DNA of 64,000 bases from contig JASISA010000027.1 in NCBI GenBank assembly GCA_031771865.1, positions 868,001 to 932,000 of the forward strand, given 5' to 3'. Shown piece after piece: positions 22,716 to 32,670 of the stretch. Both the position numbers and the translations under genes were made by a program. This DNA is from Nothophaeocryptopus gaeumannii. Its lineage: Eukaryota; Ascomycota; Dothideomycetes; Mycosphaerellales; Mycosphaerellaceae. Position 1 is the first letter of the stretch. Each line of letters opens with the position of its first letter. The notes beneath the pieces were generated by a model. That model was not told where the DNA came from. It did not search any database and saw only the letters and a program-made list of their open reading frames with translations.

Positions 22716-23758
22716 CTACAACATCACCATGGGGGGAAACCGGCCGCGACGGACGTCGTTGCGCGCCCGGAGATACTGCCCGTAGGCGCTGAAACGAATC
22801 TCCATCGCCCCCATCCACGAGTTAGGGCGGATCATCTCCGGACCGTACGCCTGGAAGGTCTCCCACAAACGCTCTCTCTCGGGCAGAGCACCGCCCGCCC
22901 AGCGCACGGCGATACTGCGGCTGGCACGGCACCTGTCCAGGCGCATGGGACGGCCACCGCAGATAAACCCCTGCATGTCCGCACGTGCGCAGATGGCGTC
23001 ATCCTTGTACTAGTGCACATGTCAGCGGTGAGTGAATAGAGGCAGTGAGAGTGAGAACAAACCTGGAATTGGACGATCGCGGTTGGTCGGACGGCGCGGG
23101 CCGTGTAGGTGCGAGTGATGTTGATTGCGCACGGGCCATACTGACTGAAGCGGTAGTGGACGATATTGCACAGCTGGAGGTCGTCGTAGAGCGCTGGGAG
23201 GCTGATTGGCTTAGTTAGCAAATTCGCGCGTGAAAGAGGAAGGAATGCACGTGAAAGGAAGCAAGACACTTACTTGCCAACGAAGATGGCAGCATCGGCG
23301 TGGCAGTGGAGCTGGGCCTGGTAGAAAGCTCGACGGTGGAAAGCGAGGCTGTGGGCGTTGGCAATGGTTGGAGTGGTCGCTTGGGTGACTGGCGAGGCCT
23401 GGCTTCCGGAGGCGGTGGTGATGATGAGATCGCCGGCAGCGCTGCTGATGGCATAGTCGTTTGATCCAGGAACGGAGATGGTAGAGACTGGCGTGATTGG
23501 AAGGGTGGCCGGGGAAGACGAAGTGGAGGAGAAGACGTCAAAGCCTGGCGTCTCGAGGGCGAGGATGCCGGAATCCATCTCCTTGGAGCGGATGATCTCG
23601 GGTCGGAAGCTCTTGACCTTCCTGTTGACGACGCGTCCGTGCCGGTTGGCGAATGAATCCTGGAGAGCTGAGATGTCGGCCTGAAACTGGAGACTGCCCT
23701 TGGTTGGGGGAAGCATGGCGCGGCCAGCGAATGGGTCGGTGACGATGACGGTAGGCAT
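22716..23758 (-). CDS. RNA-recognition-motif (RRM) protein
   Basis: The protein is 305 aa in three exons, 23758-23274, 23201-23063 and 23009-22716, with introns of 72 and 53 bp. The first acceptor was chosen at 23202 (ATCAG) because it keeps the frame and completes the RRM RNP2 strand as AIFVGNLP. A nearer AG at 23214 gives a wrong frame. RNP1-like strand is RPTAIVQFQ at the end of exon 2. Exon 3 begins YKDDAICARADMQGF and goes on to a basic segment rich in Arg. The first half is Ser/Thr/Pro-rich and probably disordered, after a start MPTVIVTDPFAG. RRM proteins bind single-stranded RNA in processing or translation. The target is unknown. Only one RRM is visible, at about residues 155-235. Confidence 0.8.
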
Positions 23759-24605
23759 TACTGTTGCTGGAACTTGCTCTGGTGGTAGAGAGTGTGAAGG
23801 TAGAGGTGTGCTCAGTGAGTGATGAAGCTTGGTGTAGCAATGAGCGAGGTTGAAGATGTGTTGAAAGCAAGCCCAGCAATGAATGAAGGATGGCAATGTT
23901 GGTGTCGTGGAGGAAGAGGAAGAGGGAGAGGAAGCCCAGACGGGAGTTGAAGAGCTCTCTCTTATGGGGCACCGGAGCACGAGCGCCGAAGGGGCCCACC
24001 ATCGCAAGGTCTGGAAAGGGAAGGAGCGGTTGCACAAGACGAAGGTGTCCCGGAAACCCTATTTCGAAGTCCACTGCAAGCGAGTTAGTCATCCGAATGG
24101 CCTTCGCAGCAGGCGCCAGATCTCGACGATGATGGCAGATATACCTGGCAATATGGGTACTGGAAGCTTTCTTCTGGGCGTACGATGCTCCTTCAGCAAC
24201 GTGACAAGCCATTGGCTCGGAGGCGAAAGAGTTGTTCAGCTCCAGAGGAGACATGCTTTGAACGATGCCACATTTTTGAGTTTGGGCATGTGCGACAGGA
24301 CAGTCTCCAAGTGCAACTTATTGGCCTCCGATCACGGCATTGCCTGAGGGCAGAATATTGTCTGCGTCTGGAGGACGAGTATGAGCAGGCTGCTCGCTTG
24401 TGTTGCCGACGCTTTGGCAGGTGCGTATAGCTGAGGAAGGAGCCCCTTCTTCGCCTCCCGATTTGGGAAGGTGCCAGCCAGATTCCTTCTCCTTTTCCAT
24501 TGGCCATCTCAAAAGCTCCCTGACGACCATATGTAATTCCCCCTCTTTGATAGCGGCTGGACCCAGGCCGTCGGCGTCGCTGTCGACTTGATATGATCGT
24601 GCTGT

Positions 24606-24779
24606 GTGGCGGAGAAGGTATCGGTTCGCGTCGAAAGACGTTTAAGGCGCGCGGAGCCAGGATGGAGGACGCACGACTGGCTTAGTCGGCTCGAAACGAT
24701 CGTGTCGTACGGTGGAAGATGGTACTGGATCGCTCGAGAAGGTGTTTAAAGCGCGCGGAACCGCAACGGAGGGCGTATT
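24606..24779. repeat. Two-copy imperfect direct repeat, period about 105 bp
   Basis: The stretch near 24606-24673 and the stretch near 24710-24779 align with shared GAAGGT/GATGGT, TCGAAAGACG/TCGAGAAGGTG, TTTAAGGCGCGCGGA and CGGAGGGCG-type words. The copies differ at many sites, so the duplication is old. Confidence 0.6.
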
Positions 24780-25622
24780 GGCGTCTCGGCGGCCTTGCAG
24801 CAAGCAATGGCACTTTGTCAGAAGGACTGACGGTTGTAAAGAAGGTCCACGCGCTGTAGAGTTTTTGTCAGTCACCTTTGAAGGCATTGTGACGGTCAAA
24901 GTGAGTAATCAGTGGCAAAACACCTCCGTGAAGCCGGCGAAGGGGACATCTATCCTGAGGCGCGAAGGTGCTGATGGTTCAAAGATGTCTCAACGAAGCT
25001 GATGATGTTTGGGAACGCATTCAAGATGATACTGACCGTGTTGAAAAGGCCAATGGCTCATCGTGAAGCCATAGCAGCTTGCCCTCGCCGCACGAAGAGG
25101 CCGCTCCACATCTCATCCTGTGGATGAGCAACTGTCCAAGGACCTTTGACCGCTGGATTAGAGCTTCATGGGGGTTCTGGATTCCATAAGAGCATACTGG
25201 ACGACACTGGCTGAAACCAACGGGTCTTAGCAAACCCAGATCAGCCCTTCCCGACTGCAGAAGCCCGCCGCGCAACACCACCTTCCGTGGTTGTCTTGCC
25301 TACGCCAACGCAATGGAGATCATTGTATCACTCTGAGCGATAGAGTTACCCCGAATGCGTGTCTAGTAGGAGACTGACCATGCCAGAAAGCCCCAGACCG
25401 CTCTTGTCCGCCGCTGAACCAGGCCGCCCGATACCATCTCCAATGAGTATCTGGGCTTAAACAGCCTGACCATGGTCAGTAGACTGCTTTCAATGAGAAA
25501 GAAGCTTTCAAAGCGTTCATAAATGAAGACTCACCGTGTCAGAACACTCTCCGTCACGTCTAGACGCAATCAAACCTCGCTGTCCCTCGCCATACAGATC
25601 GAAGCCGCCGCCACGAGTCCCA

Positions 25623-26024
25623 ACGATGATGCTCCCGGGCTCTCCATCACCCTCCCGAGACGAACAGACACAGCGAACAGCATATGACTCGCCAGATTAT
25701 TCTCAGAGAGTCGACACACCTCTTGGTACAGCGACCATCGAAGGCCAATACACTATGATAGGCGATATGACCTTTGAGCACCGGCTAGAGAGGAGATGGT
25801 ACTGTTGGAAGGGTGGATGTAGAGGAGAGGGATGGTATGAGAGCGGATGGAGCTATTTATACGGCTCTTCAGGGACCACCGAGGCTACAGGCGTACGAGG
25901 ACGGAGCGCTGGAATTGAAACATCCGCAGGGCAGGCACAACTTTGCGAGATCAATCCGCTATGCTTTCAGCAATGGCCGATGAGGCTTCGCACACAAACT
26001 ACAGCAGATGGAGAAGGCACTTGA
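25623..26024 (+). CDS. Hypothetical small protein (weak)
   Basis: An open frame of about 130 aa from the ATG pair near 25626. The frame continues upstream only to a GTG. It is rich in Ser, Pro, Gly and Trp (RRWYCWKGGCRGEGWYESGW) and shows no domain that I recognise. It may be a chance frame or part of a gene with an unseen first exon. Low confidence. Confidence 0.2.
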   Translation, partial: TMMLPGSPSPSRDEQTQRTAYDSPDYSQRVDTPLGTATIEGQYTMIGDMTFEHRLERRWYCWKGGCRGEGWYESGWSYLYGSSGTTEATGVRGRSAGIETSAGQAQLCEINPLCFQQWPMRLRTQTTADGEGT

Positions 26025-26249
26025 GCTTCTCAGTGGTGCTCTCTGCCACTGAAGATCATGAAACAAGGCGATTTGGTCCCTGAGGGCCGCCACGGAGCAA
26101 TGATGGTGGACGAAAGGTCAATGAAGAAAAAGGAAAAGGAGAAGGAGCAGAGGAGCCTCTGATACCGCGTTTCAAGACCCTTGGGCCTACAGGGACGCGA
26201 AGTAAGAGCATTGGAAAGGATACATCTGCAGGTAAGGCGCCACCAACAT

Positions 26250-27060
26250 AGGAATCCACTCGCGACGACTTCAGACCAACCGCGGCGATGACTTTGACGA
26301 TGAGCTACGAGTTCGGAGCAACACAGAAGAAGTCTTCCAATCATCGATCTGAAACGTATATCTCTAAGCTTGTTCGAGGCTACAGACAAAGCTGACAGGC
26401 TCGAATTCCATGACGTCCGAACGAGCAGCCTACTTACGCTCACATGGTGCAGTAAGATACGTTGAAGAAGTAGAAGAGTTGATTCTGACGTTTTATGGAG
26501 GCTTTCGTGGCCTCCAATCGTGGCTGGGACTGGCATGATTCAATTAACACCACGACGAGTTGGCTTACGTTCATCCAATGGGCCGAAATACATCGATGAT
26601 GGTTTGGTGGATGCTGCTTTTTGAATGTCGTTGCAGCGTGTGGATGGAACATCACAGAGATTAGTCCGGGGACAGACGCAGAACGGCCGAGCTGGGACGA
26701 CAAGACACAATATCTTACGTCGAAATCGATGCCTCTGGATTCCACTCGAAGAAGACGAGGTAATCGTGAGTTTGCACCACATGATTGTGATAAACCGTTT
26801 GAACGCCATTACAAACGCAGGCACAACTTCGATCGCAGTGACAAGCCAACAGTTCGAGAATCTCCGTCCGCAAGCCATGCACTTGCAATTAGAACAACAT
26901 GATCTACGAACGAGACCAAGCTCGGAGTGAAGTTCACCGAAGCGATTAGCAGCAAAATGGACAAGAAGTACCCGGAGTACCTCGCAATCTGTCAGGAGGT
27001 GGAAGCATTGATGAGATCGATCGGAAGACAGAGCAGCCAGTTGAAGCACCCGCTCTCAGC
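26250..27060 (+). pseudogene. Unresolved coding remnant upstream of the Pet117-like gene
   Basis: Several stretches look protein-like but change frame. One runs about 26411-26537 (TSERAAYLRSHGAVRYVEEV), another about 26750-26930 (VIVSLHHMIVINRLNAITNA, QFENLRPQAMHLQLEQHDL), and a helical piece about 26930-27040 (AISSKMDKKYPEYLAICQEV). They could be the residue of a decayed gene, perhaps of the F-box type seen at 8-11.7 kb. No domain is certain. Confidence 0.25.
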
Positions 27061-27109
27061 CAACCCACCAAGCCCACCTATCAAACACCGAGACAGCCAC
27101 TCCGTAGCC

Positions 27110-27526
27110 ATGTCCCCTTCAATCCCATCCAAAGCAACGACCTTCCTCGTCTTTACCACTTGCCTCTTCTACGGAACCAACATCGTCTGGTACGCCCGCG
27201 ACCAAGAATCCCAGCGCCGAGAGGAGCTGCTTCTCAAGCGTGTCGAAGACTACGAGACCAAGAACCAGCTCCGCAAGCAGAGAAGGGCAATGAAGATGGA
27301 GAGGGAAGCTGCGAAGCAGGGAGAGAGAGTCGGACCTGGAAGAGCGATGGTGGTTAATGATAAGATGGTTCGGCCGGCGAAGACGGAGGAGAACAGGTAT
27401 GGGATCAGTGATGGGGAGAAGGGAGGTGAGAAGGGTCAGAGGGAGGATGGAGAAAGAAAATCGGATGAGGATGAGGAGAAGGAGAAGGAGGAGACGGGGT
27501 GGTGGCATGGACCTTGGCTTCGTTGA
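27110..27526 (+). CDS. Small single-span membrane protein, Pet117-like
   Basis: The protein is 138 aa from ATG 27110 (context GCCATGTCC). The open frame upstream to a GTG is judged not part of the gene. It starts MSPSIPSKATTFLVFTTCLF, giving one short hydrophobic span at about residues 9-27, followed by YARDQESQRREELL and a long charged helix rich in Lys, Arg and Glu. This order (SK-x-T, one span, then a charged helix with ERR-like repeats) resembles the mitochondrial cytochrome c oxidase assembly factor Pet117. Pet117 is usually shorter and its most conserved motif is not evident here, so the match is tentative. The C-terminal 60 residues are low-complexity Glu/Lys/Gly and end in WWHGPWLR. 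Confidence 0.5.
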   Translation: MSPSIPSKATTFLVFTTCLFYGTNIVWYARDQESQRREELLLKRVEDYETKNQLRKQRRAMKMEREAAKQGERVGPGRAMVVNDKMVRPAKTEENRYGISDGEKGGEKGQREDGERKSDEDEEKEKEETGWWHGPWLR

Positions 27527-27773
27527 CTGACTTCACCTGCTTCTCATCGAAATCAGCAACGGGGAGATCGCAGGCGCCCTACAGGAACAGTATCGACAGC
27601 CGAGGAACTGGATCGGAGGCCGAGGTTTCTAGCTGCATCGAGTATGCCATTGAATTGAACATCGCTGATTCTGGGTATCTCTCGCCACACTCGACATCCC
27701 ATCATTCTCATCCATCTAACACCCTCCTCCTCCACCACCACCACCACCGCCGCCCGCCCCTCAAGCAGCCCCG

Positions 27774-28346
27774 CTACTCATCTCTCCGAATACTCTCCTC
27801 AATCCCAAGAATAGCAATCAAACAACAAACCTCCGTCTCCTGTCCCATCTCAACAAACCATTCAATCTTCGCAATCGAATCCCCACTCAACCACTTCCTA
27901 TCCTTGATATACACCGCAAATACTCTCTCAGTATGATTCGCATCGACCAACTTGAAATCCATGTTTCCCATTCGACTCGCTTCGAGCGCTTTATCATGAG
28001 TTCGTTTCCAGAGAAACCGGCCATTTGGTGTCGGGAAAGAGTAGGTTTTGGATGTCCACCTTTCCGAGACGACGCCGTTCCATTGTTCTTTCGGTGTTGC
28101 GTCCGGGTTGGCACCAAGGTGGATCCGGAGGTCTTTGGACGTTGCTCTTAGTCTAGCAGAAGCGAGGATCGGGCCATTTTTGGAGGATTGATGAATGTTG
28201 ACTTGGGGGGATTCGAGAAATCCGGATTTGGTGTTTACCCAGAGGATGGGGCCTAGAGTGATTTGAAGGTGGATTTCTAGATGGCGGGTTGTGAATGTGC
28301 CGGAGTTCCTGACCAGGAACGTCTTGGTGGGTTGTTGCTTTTCCAT
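27774..28346 (-). CDS. Tubby C-terminal-like (LOR superfamily) fungal protein
   Basis: The protein is 190 aa, one exon, from ATG 28346. It is almost wholly beta-strand: FLVRNSGTFTTRHLEIHL, ILWVNTKSGF, ILASARLRATSKDLRIHLG, then KTYSFPTPNGRFLWKRTHD, MDFKLVDANHTERVFAVYI and a closing helix ETEVCCLIAILGIEESIRR. The order of strands, a K-R-T-H turn and a FKLVD strand before the last helix fits the fungal tubby-like or phospholipid-scramblase-like family. The biochemical role of these fungal proteins is not known. It is convergent with the Pet117-like gene, with about 250 bp between the stops. Confidence 0.55.
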   Translation of the reverse strand: MEKQQPTKTFLVRNSGTFTTRHLEIHLQITLGPILWVNTKSGFLESPQVNIHQSSKNGPILASARLRATSKDLRIHLGANPDATPKEQWNGVVSERWTSKTYSFPTPNGRFLWKRTHDKALEASRMGNMDFKLVDANHTERVFAVYIKDRKWLSGDSIAKIEWFVEMGQETEVCCLIAILGIEESIRRDE

Positions 28347-28939
28347 GATTGTTGATGTCGCTGTGGTCTTGAGAGGGACGTTGGAAACAGGTCGTTTTGT
28401 TAAGGGTATAGACTCCGTAGTTGCTAGGTCAGGGAAATAAGAGTTCTTGTATCGAGTAGCGAGGCCACCTTATGTTCTTTGTCTAAAGTGACACAGGTGG
28501 CGTGACGTTGGTTCAGCTCTCGGCGTAGCTTCGCGGCGCAGTCTCGTGGTGGTCGATCAATGCTTCAGCGGCCGCGCTCGGGAGCTCTGATTGGCTGTTC
28601 AGCGTACGGGACCCACCTTGGTATATGTATTGAGGCGGTGGAGATCTGGATATTGGCATGAGCCTTGGAAACCACCAAGAAGAAGCTTGAATATTCTTCT
28701 CCCGCGCTTGACATCGGTGATACATTGGGTACGCTAAGATTTCTGAGCATCCTGGACTTATCGGGCAGCCCAGTCATCCGGAGTCTGACCGAGAATGTAG
28801 CCGTATCTGCTTGTGTTAGTTCGCAAGACGTCTTGGTGTTGTTGGGATACTATGAGAGCATACTGAAGAGGGCAGAACGCTACTTCTGGTTGACACGTAG
28901 ACACATGTCGACTGATGTTTGCCTTCCTCTCTCTTCCCA
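28347..28939. other. Intergenic region
   Basis: About 590 bp between the tubby-like gene start and the F-box gene 3' end. Short open frames only; nothing supported. Confidence 0.4.
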
Positions 28940-30679
28940 TCAAGGCCAGTCATTCTCCTCATCTTCAATCACGTCAATTTGAGCCTGTGCCTGAGCATCC
29001 CCCATCTCGTCTTCATCGTCTCCACCCACCAGCATCTCAATCAACTGATACATATCCTCTCTGAGCAGCGTATCATATCTTCGGCCAGTCTGCTGTGACT
29101 CGTTCTCGGTCGCTTGATCTGCTGGATCTGCATGGTCGCGATCTGTATCTTCGGAAAGTCCAGGAGCGAAGCTGAGTATTCGAATGACTTTCGTTGGCAA
29201 GATGCCAGCTCGCGGCTGAGTTTGTTGAGCAAGACCACTCCTCTGGCGATTCCGGAGTGTCGTATAGGTTGTCATGATGCAATCATCATAGATTGCCATG
29301 AAGCTGACAGGAACCGCGAGGTGATTCGAAAGGCAGGAGGCGAATGAGAATGAAGGGTGCGTCGAGCTTGTCACCACTTTATCGGTATCGTCCAGGCCCA
29401 GCACGTAGATTCGGTCTTGAACTTCGAACATCACGTGATGATCTCTAACCGATAGCCATCCGCCCAAGTCGAAATTGGATCCGTCGGAGTCGCACTCAAC
29501 GAGAGAAGTATTGGACAAGGTGGATTTGTCGTCATTTTCGAGCGTTGAGCGCCAGTTGGAGCAGACGACGACCCTGCCACCACGAGAGATACCGACAAAG
29601 AGTGAGCCAGAGAGCATTCCAGCTCCCCATTCGTCATCTTCTAGTGCAATGAATTCTCCATCTGAGGTAGGCATTGAGCCAGTCCGAACGACCAAAGACA
29701 TGGTGCGATCCTTCGCTGGGTATTGAGGTGGGAACGCTGTCGCAAGCCCGGCCAAGCTTCCCTCGCCCAATCTAAAATCGGATCGCGAAGAGCTTTCGTC
29801 GTGTTCGATGTGAAACTTGTCTCTGCAAAGCTGCGGCTTCAGGATGCCAAGACATTGGCCGGAGTCCTTCTCGTAAAAGTGGTAGCCTTTCGCCCCAAGC
29901 GAGTAGACGACTACATCTAGTCCTTGGTCAAGATGCCCAACTGCTCCTTCATCTATCTCAATTTGGGTCTTGAGACGTGGAGTGCCGCTGACCACATGTT
30001 CGTACACGAAACCCCGGCCTTCTGAGGATACCACGCAGAGAGAGTCGTACTGGAGCTGAAATCCGCGGGTCATTCGCTCGTGTGGGAGGACGGCGACTTT
30101 CCTGAACTCGCCTCTTGGTTGGCCTTCTTGGTCTGTCCTCCATACCTCCACAGCATTGCCCTCACAGTCCCATACTGCCGTGCCATCTTGGTATTCGAGA
30201 TGCGCGAAAGGTCTCACTGTGTCAGAGCCCAATCTCCAGAGGCGGTTTCCAGTCTCCATATCGGTGACGTTGAGACCTCCAGCTTGTGATGTGGAAAGAA
30301 TGATGCGACGCTTGAAGTCTGGCTTGAAGCGCCATACTGGATCGTTGCCAACCTGTATAGTTGACTCGCGTGTCACCGGCTGCTCGCTGTTCCAGTTCCG
30401 TGCAAGCAGCGTCTCGCGTTTCATCAGCTCCTTCCACGACTGAACGGCTTCAAAGTACTTGGAGAAGCTCTTCGCATCTTCGAGGAACGAGAGGCCCTTG
30501 GATGGCTCGTGGTCAGTCTTTCCCGAATAGATGGATTCCTGATGTGTCTCGTCGATGAAGGAATGCCAAGTCCGGTTGAGGCGGGTGAGTGAGGCGAGAC
30601 TGGCACATGGGGCGAATTCGAGAATGCGCAGCACGAGCTCGGAAGGGAGCAACTGCAATGGATCTGTTGTCCCGCTCAT
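28940..30679 (-). CDS. F-box protein with WD-like propeller
   Basis: The protein is 579 aa, one exon, from ATG 30679. The F-box is at about residues 7-50 (LLPSELVLRILEFAPCASLA, then LNRTWHSFIDE). From about residue 110 a series of strand-rich blocks such as RRIILSTSQAGGLNVTDMET, LWRLGSDTVRPFAHLEYQDG and GRGFVYEHVVSG suggests a beta-propeller substrate-binding part. The last 60 residues are acidic (MLVGGDDEDEMGDAQAQ). Such proteins bring substrates to an SCF ubiquitin ligase through Skp1. The target is unknown. The reading frame is clean, unlike the F-box remnants at 8-11.7 kb. Confidence 0.8.
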   Translation of the reverse strand: MSGTTDPLQLLPSELVLRILEFAPCASLASLTRLNRTWHSFIDETHQESIYSGKTDHEPSKGLSFLEDAKSFSKYFEAVQSWKELMKRETLLARNWNSEQPVTRESTIQVGNDPVWRFKPDFKRRIILSTSQAGGLNVTDMETGNRLWRLGSDTVRPFAHLEYQDGTAVWDCEGNAVEVWRTDQEGQPRGEFRKVAVLPHERMTRGFQLQYDSLCVVSSEGRGFVYEHVVSGTPRLKTQIEIDEGAVGHLDQGLDVVVYSLGAKGYHFYEKDSGQCLGILKPQLCRDKFHIEHDESSSRSDFRLGEGSLAGLATAFPPQYPAKDRTMSLVVRTGSMPTSDGEFIALEDDEWGAGMLSGSLFVGISRGGRVVVCSNWRSTLENDDKSTLSNTSLVECDSDGSNFDLGGWLSVRDHHVMFEVQDRIYVLGLDDTDKVVTSSTHPSFSFASCLSNHLAVPVSFMAIYDDCIMTTYTTLRNRQRSGLAQQTQPRAGILPTKVIRILSFAPGLSEDTDRDHADPADQATENESQQTGRRYDTLLREDMYQLIEMLVGGDDEDEMGDAQAQAQIDVIEDEENDWP

Positions 30680-31137
30680 GCTCGGATGCTACTCCGGAGT
30701 ATGTGATGAGAATTCGATGGAGAGTCAGAGTTGAAGACATAATCATTCTCCATCTTGTCGCTGGTTACGTCATGTCTGGTTAGTCCCAGCGTGGTGTTTG
30801 CTCTACCTCAGGCATTCTTCCCTTTCCTCCATCGACAATCAATAATCTTCTTCTCCATCAAGTCCGTCTCTGCCCTCTCCTCAAACGATACGGAGCCGTG
30901 TCCTCAATGGCCCTGCTGTCCAATTAACCTTCACATGCATCTCGGAGCTGACGGCCGCCGCTGCGCCGCCTGCTCCAGACTCCAATTAAACCTTGGCAGG
31001 TAGAGGTACGGCGCCCGCTGAGTCAAGATGCCGGCCACGCAGGCCACCTCAACCGCGGGCTGAGTTTACCTATTCCCTCCGTCTGCCTTTCTCTCGCCTA
31101 CACTCGTACACGTAACGAAACGACTTCCAGCTCCATC
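30680..31137. other. Divergent promoter region
   Basis: About 460 bp between the F-box gene (minus) and the OrsD-type gene (plus). Pyrimidine-rich runs are seen near 30820-30860. It presumably serves both genes. No specific operator is recognised. Confidence 0.5.
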
Positions 31138-32670
31138 ATGAGGCATAGCACCGACTCGCCGAAGCCGGTGACCGATGGTACTGACATATTGAAGCATTAC
31201 GAAGAATATGGCGTCCTGATCTGCCGGCCATGCGAGTTTGCGATTCAGCCTTCGGCACTGGCAAGTCATCTGTTGAAGCATCAAATATACCGTAGCGAGC
31301 GCCGAAAACTACTGTCAAGGCTCTCACACCTCAAGCTTAAAGATCCCGACGATGTGGTAGATCCGCCCGCTCTGTCGGAGCCAATCCCGGAGCTACACGT
31401 CTACAAAGGCGCACGATGTCTTCATCCAGCGACATGCGATCATATATGCGCCAGCGAGAAGCGCATGGCACAGCACTGGAGCGTCCAGCACGGCGAGCGT
31501 GAGAGTCGTAATGTCAAGTCTCGTCCAGCTTGGCTGCAGACTTTCTTCAGAGGCAACAAGATTCGCTATTTTGAAGTCTCCGGGCCCGTGATAGGGTCGC
31601 CAGCGAGTACAGATGACTCGCATGACACGCCATTGGACCGAAACTTGCTCTCGAATCTACCAGCATCTTTAGACATGGAAGCTATCCGATACCTACTGCA
31701 CTTCACGGAAAACACAGCATTCACCCTACCCCGAACAGAGTCTGAATCAGCCTACTTCTGGTCTTCCATCATCCCTCACGAAGCTTTGGGCCACCCTTTT
31801 TTGATGTATGGTCTCCTAGGGCTGTCGGCTTATCACCTTGGCGCCTTGAGTACAGAGGCTGCTGAGACAGAACGCCACCTTCAGGCCTCGGCTCGATACC
31901 AAGAAGCAAGTCTATTCGAATTTCGTGATCTTGCTCAAAGACCCGATCAGTCGAACGCCGTTGCGCTGATTGCGTACTCGCGAATGCTGAGCATTCAACG
32001 ATGCGGCAACCGAGAATACTACCAGGGCTGGGATTTAAAGTTGCTCGTGGACTTCATGCATCTAATCCGGGGATCCATTGAAACACTGATTTCTTTGCAG
32101 ACGTTCTTGCCTGATTACTGCGATTTTAAACTACCTATCCAGGAGCTGGAAGATCTGGGCGCCCTCGATGACGAACGATTGCTGACTAGAGATGCTGAGA
32201 GCGTTGGCAACATTCCCAAAGCTATGCTTGAGCGACTAGATAGCCTTCCAGATCGAATTACGCAGGTCATGCCACTGCCAACAGCTGATTTGCTCCCAGA
32301 GGTGCAGGCCTGCATGTCTGCAAATACAGCTCTTATTGCAGCATACGCGCGAGCCTATTCTTCTCCGACACCGAACTCTCCTCCCTCTGGGCTATTCGTT
32401 GGTTCCGCCGACAGCGAGACGATCAGAGCCGTCTGGGGTGGTATCGAGTCATGGACGCGGCACGTTTCTGACCTTTTCATACATCTAATCGAGGAAGGGA
32501 GGGAGCCCGCACTCATCATCTGTGCCCACTTCTGTGTCCTGGTCGGACGATTCGAGGATCGGTACTGGTACATGAAAGGAGTCCCGGAGCGAATCATCAC
32601 TTTAATCGAAGGCAACTTGAGTGAACCGTTCAAGCCTTTTGTCTCGGATCTGAAAGACATATTGAAGTGA
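31138..32670 (+). CDS. OrsD-type C2H2 plus fungal transcription-factor-like protein
   Basis: The protein is 510 aa, one exon, from ATG 31138. Two C2H2-like units are at about residues 29-49 (CRPCEFAIQPSALASHLLKH) and 97-122 (CLHPATCDHICASEKRM, then QHWSVQH), as in the fungal OrsD family named after the orsellinic acid cluster protein D. After residue 175 the chain is helical and resembles the regulatory region of fungal Zn-cluster factors, for example PFLMYGLLGLSAYHLGALS and the closing FVSDLKDILK. The protein therefore looks like a fungal regulator with unusual zinc fingers. No polyketide synthase or other cluster gene lies nearby, so a link to secondary metabolism is not supported here. Confidence 0.72.
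   Translation: MRHSTDSPKPVTDGTDILKHYEEYGVLICRPCEFAIQPSALASHLLKHQIYRSERRKLLSRLSHLKLKDPDDVVDPPALSEPIPELHVYKGARCLHPATCDHICASEKRMAQHWSVQHGERESRNVKSRPAWLQTFFRGNKIRYFEVSGPVIGSPASTDDSHDTPLDRNLLSNLPASLDMEAIRYLLHFTENTAFTLPRTESESAYFWSSIIPHEALGHPFLMYGLLGLSAYHLGALSTEAAETERHLQASARYQEASLFEFRDLAQRPDQSNAVALIAYSRMLSIQRCGNREYYQGWDLKLLVDFMHLIRGSIETLISLQTFLPDYCDFKLPIQELEDLGALDDERLLTRDAESVGNIPKAMLERLDSLPDRITQVMPLPTADLLPEVQACMSANTALIAAYARAYSSPTPNSPPSGLFVGSADSETIRAVWGGIESWTRHVSDLFIHLIEEGREPALIICAHFCVLVGRFEDRYWYMKGVPERIITLIEGNLSEPFKPFVSDLKDILK

Larger units (their letters stand above)
23759..26249. other. Gene-poor stretch
   Basis: About 2.5 kb upstream of the RRM gene. It holds a two-copy repeat at 24606-24779 and an uncertain open frame near 25623-26024. 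No family is recognised. Confidence 0.4.

Noticed and set aside
24712..25002. 96-aa frame inside the two-copy repeat region
   Set aside because: It starts with GTG, has no recognised domain and begins within the repeat.
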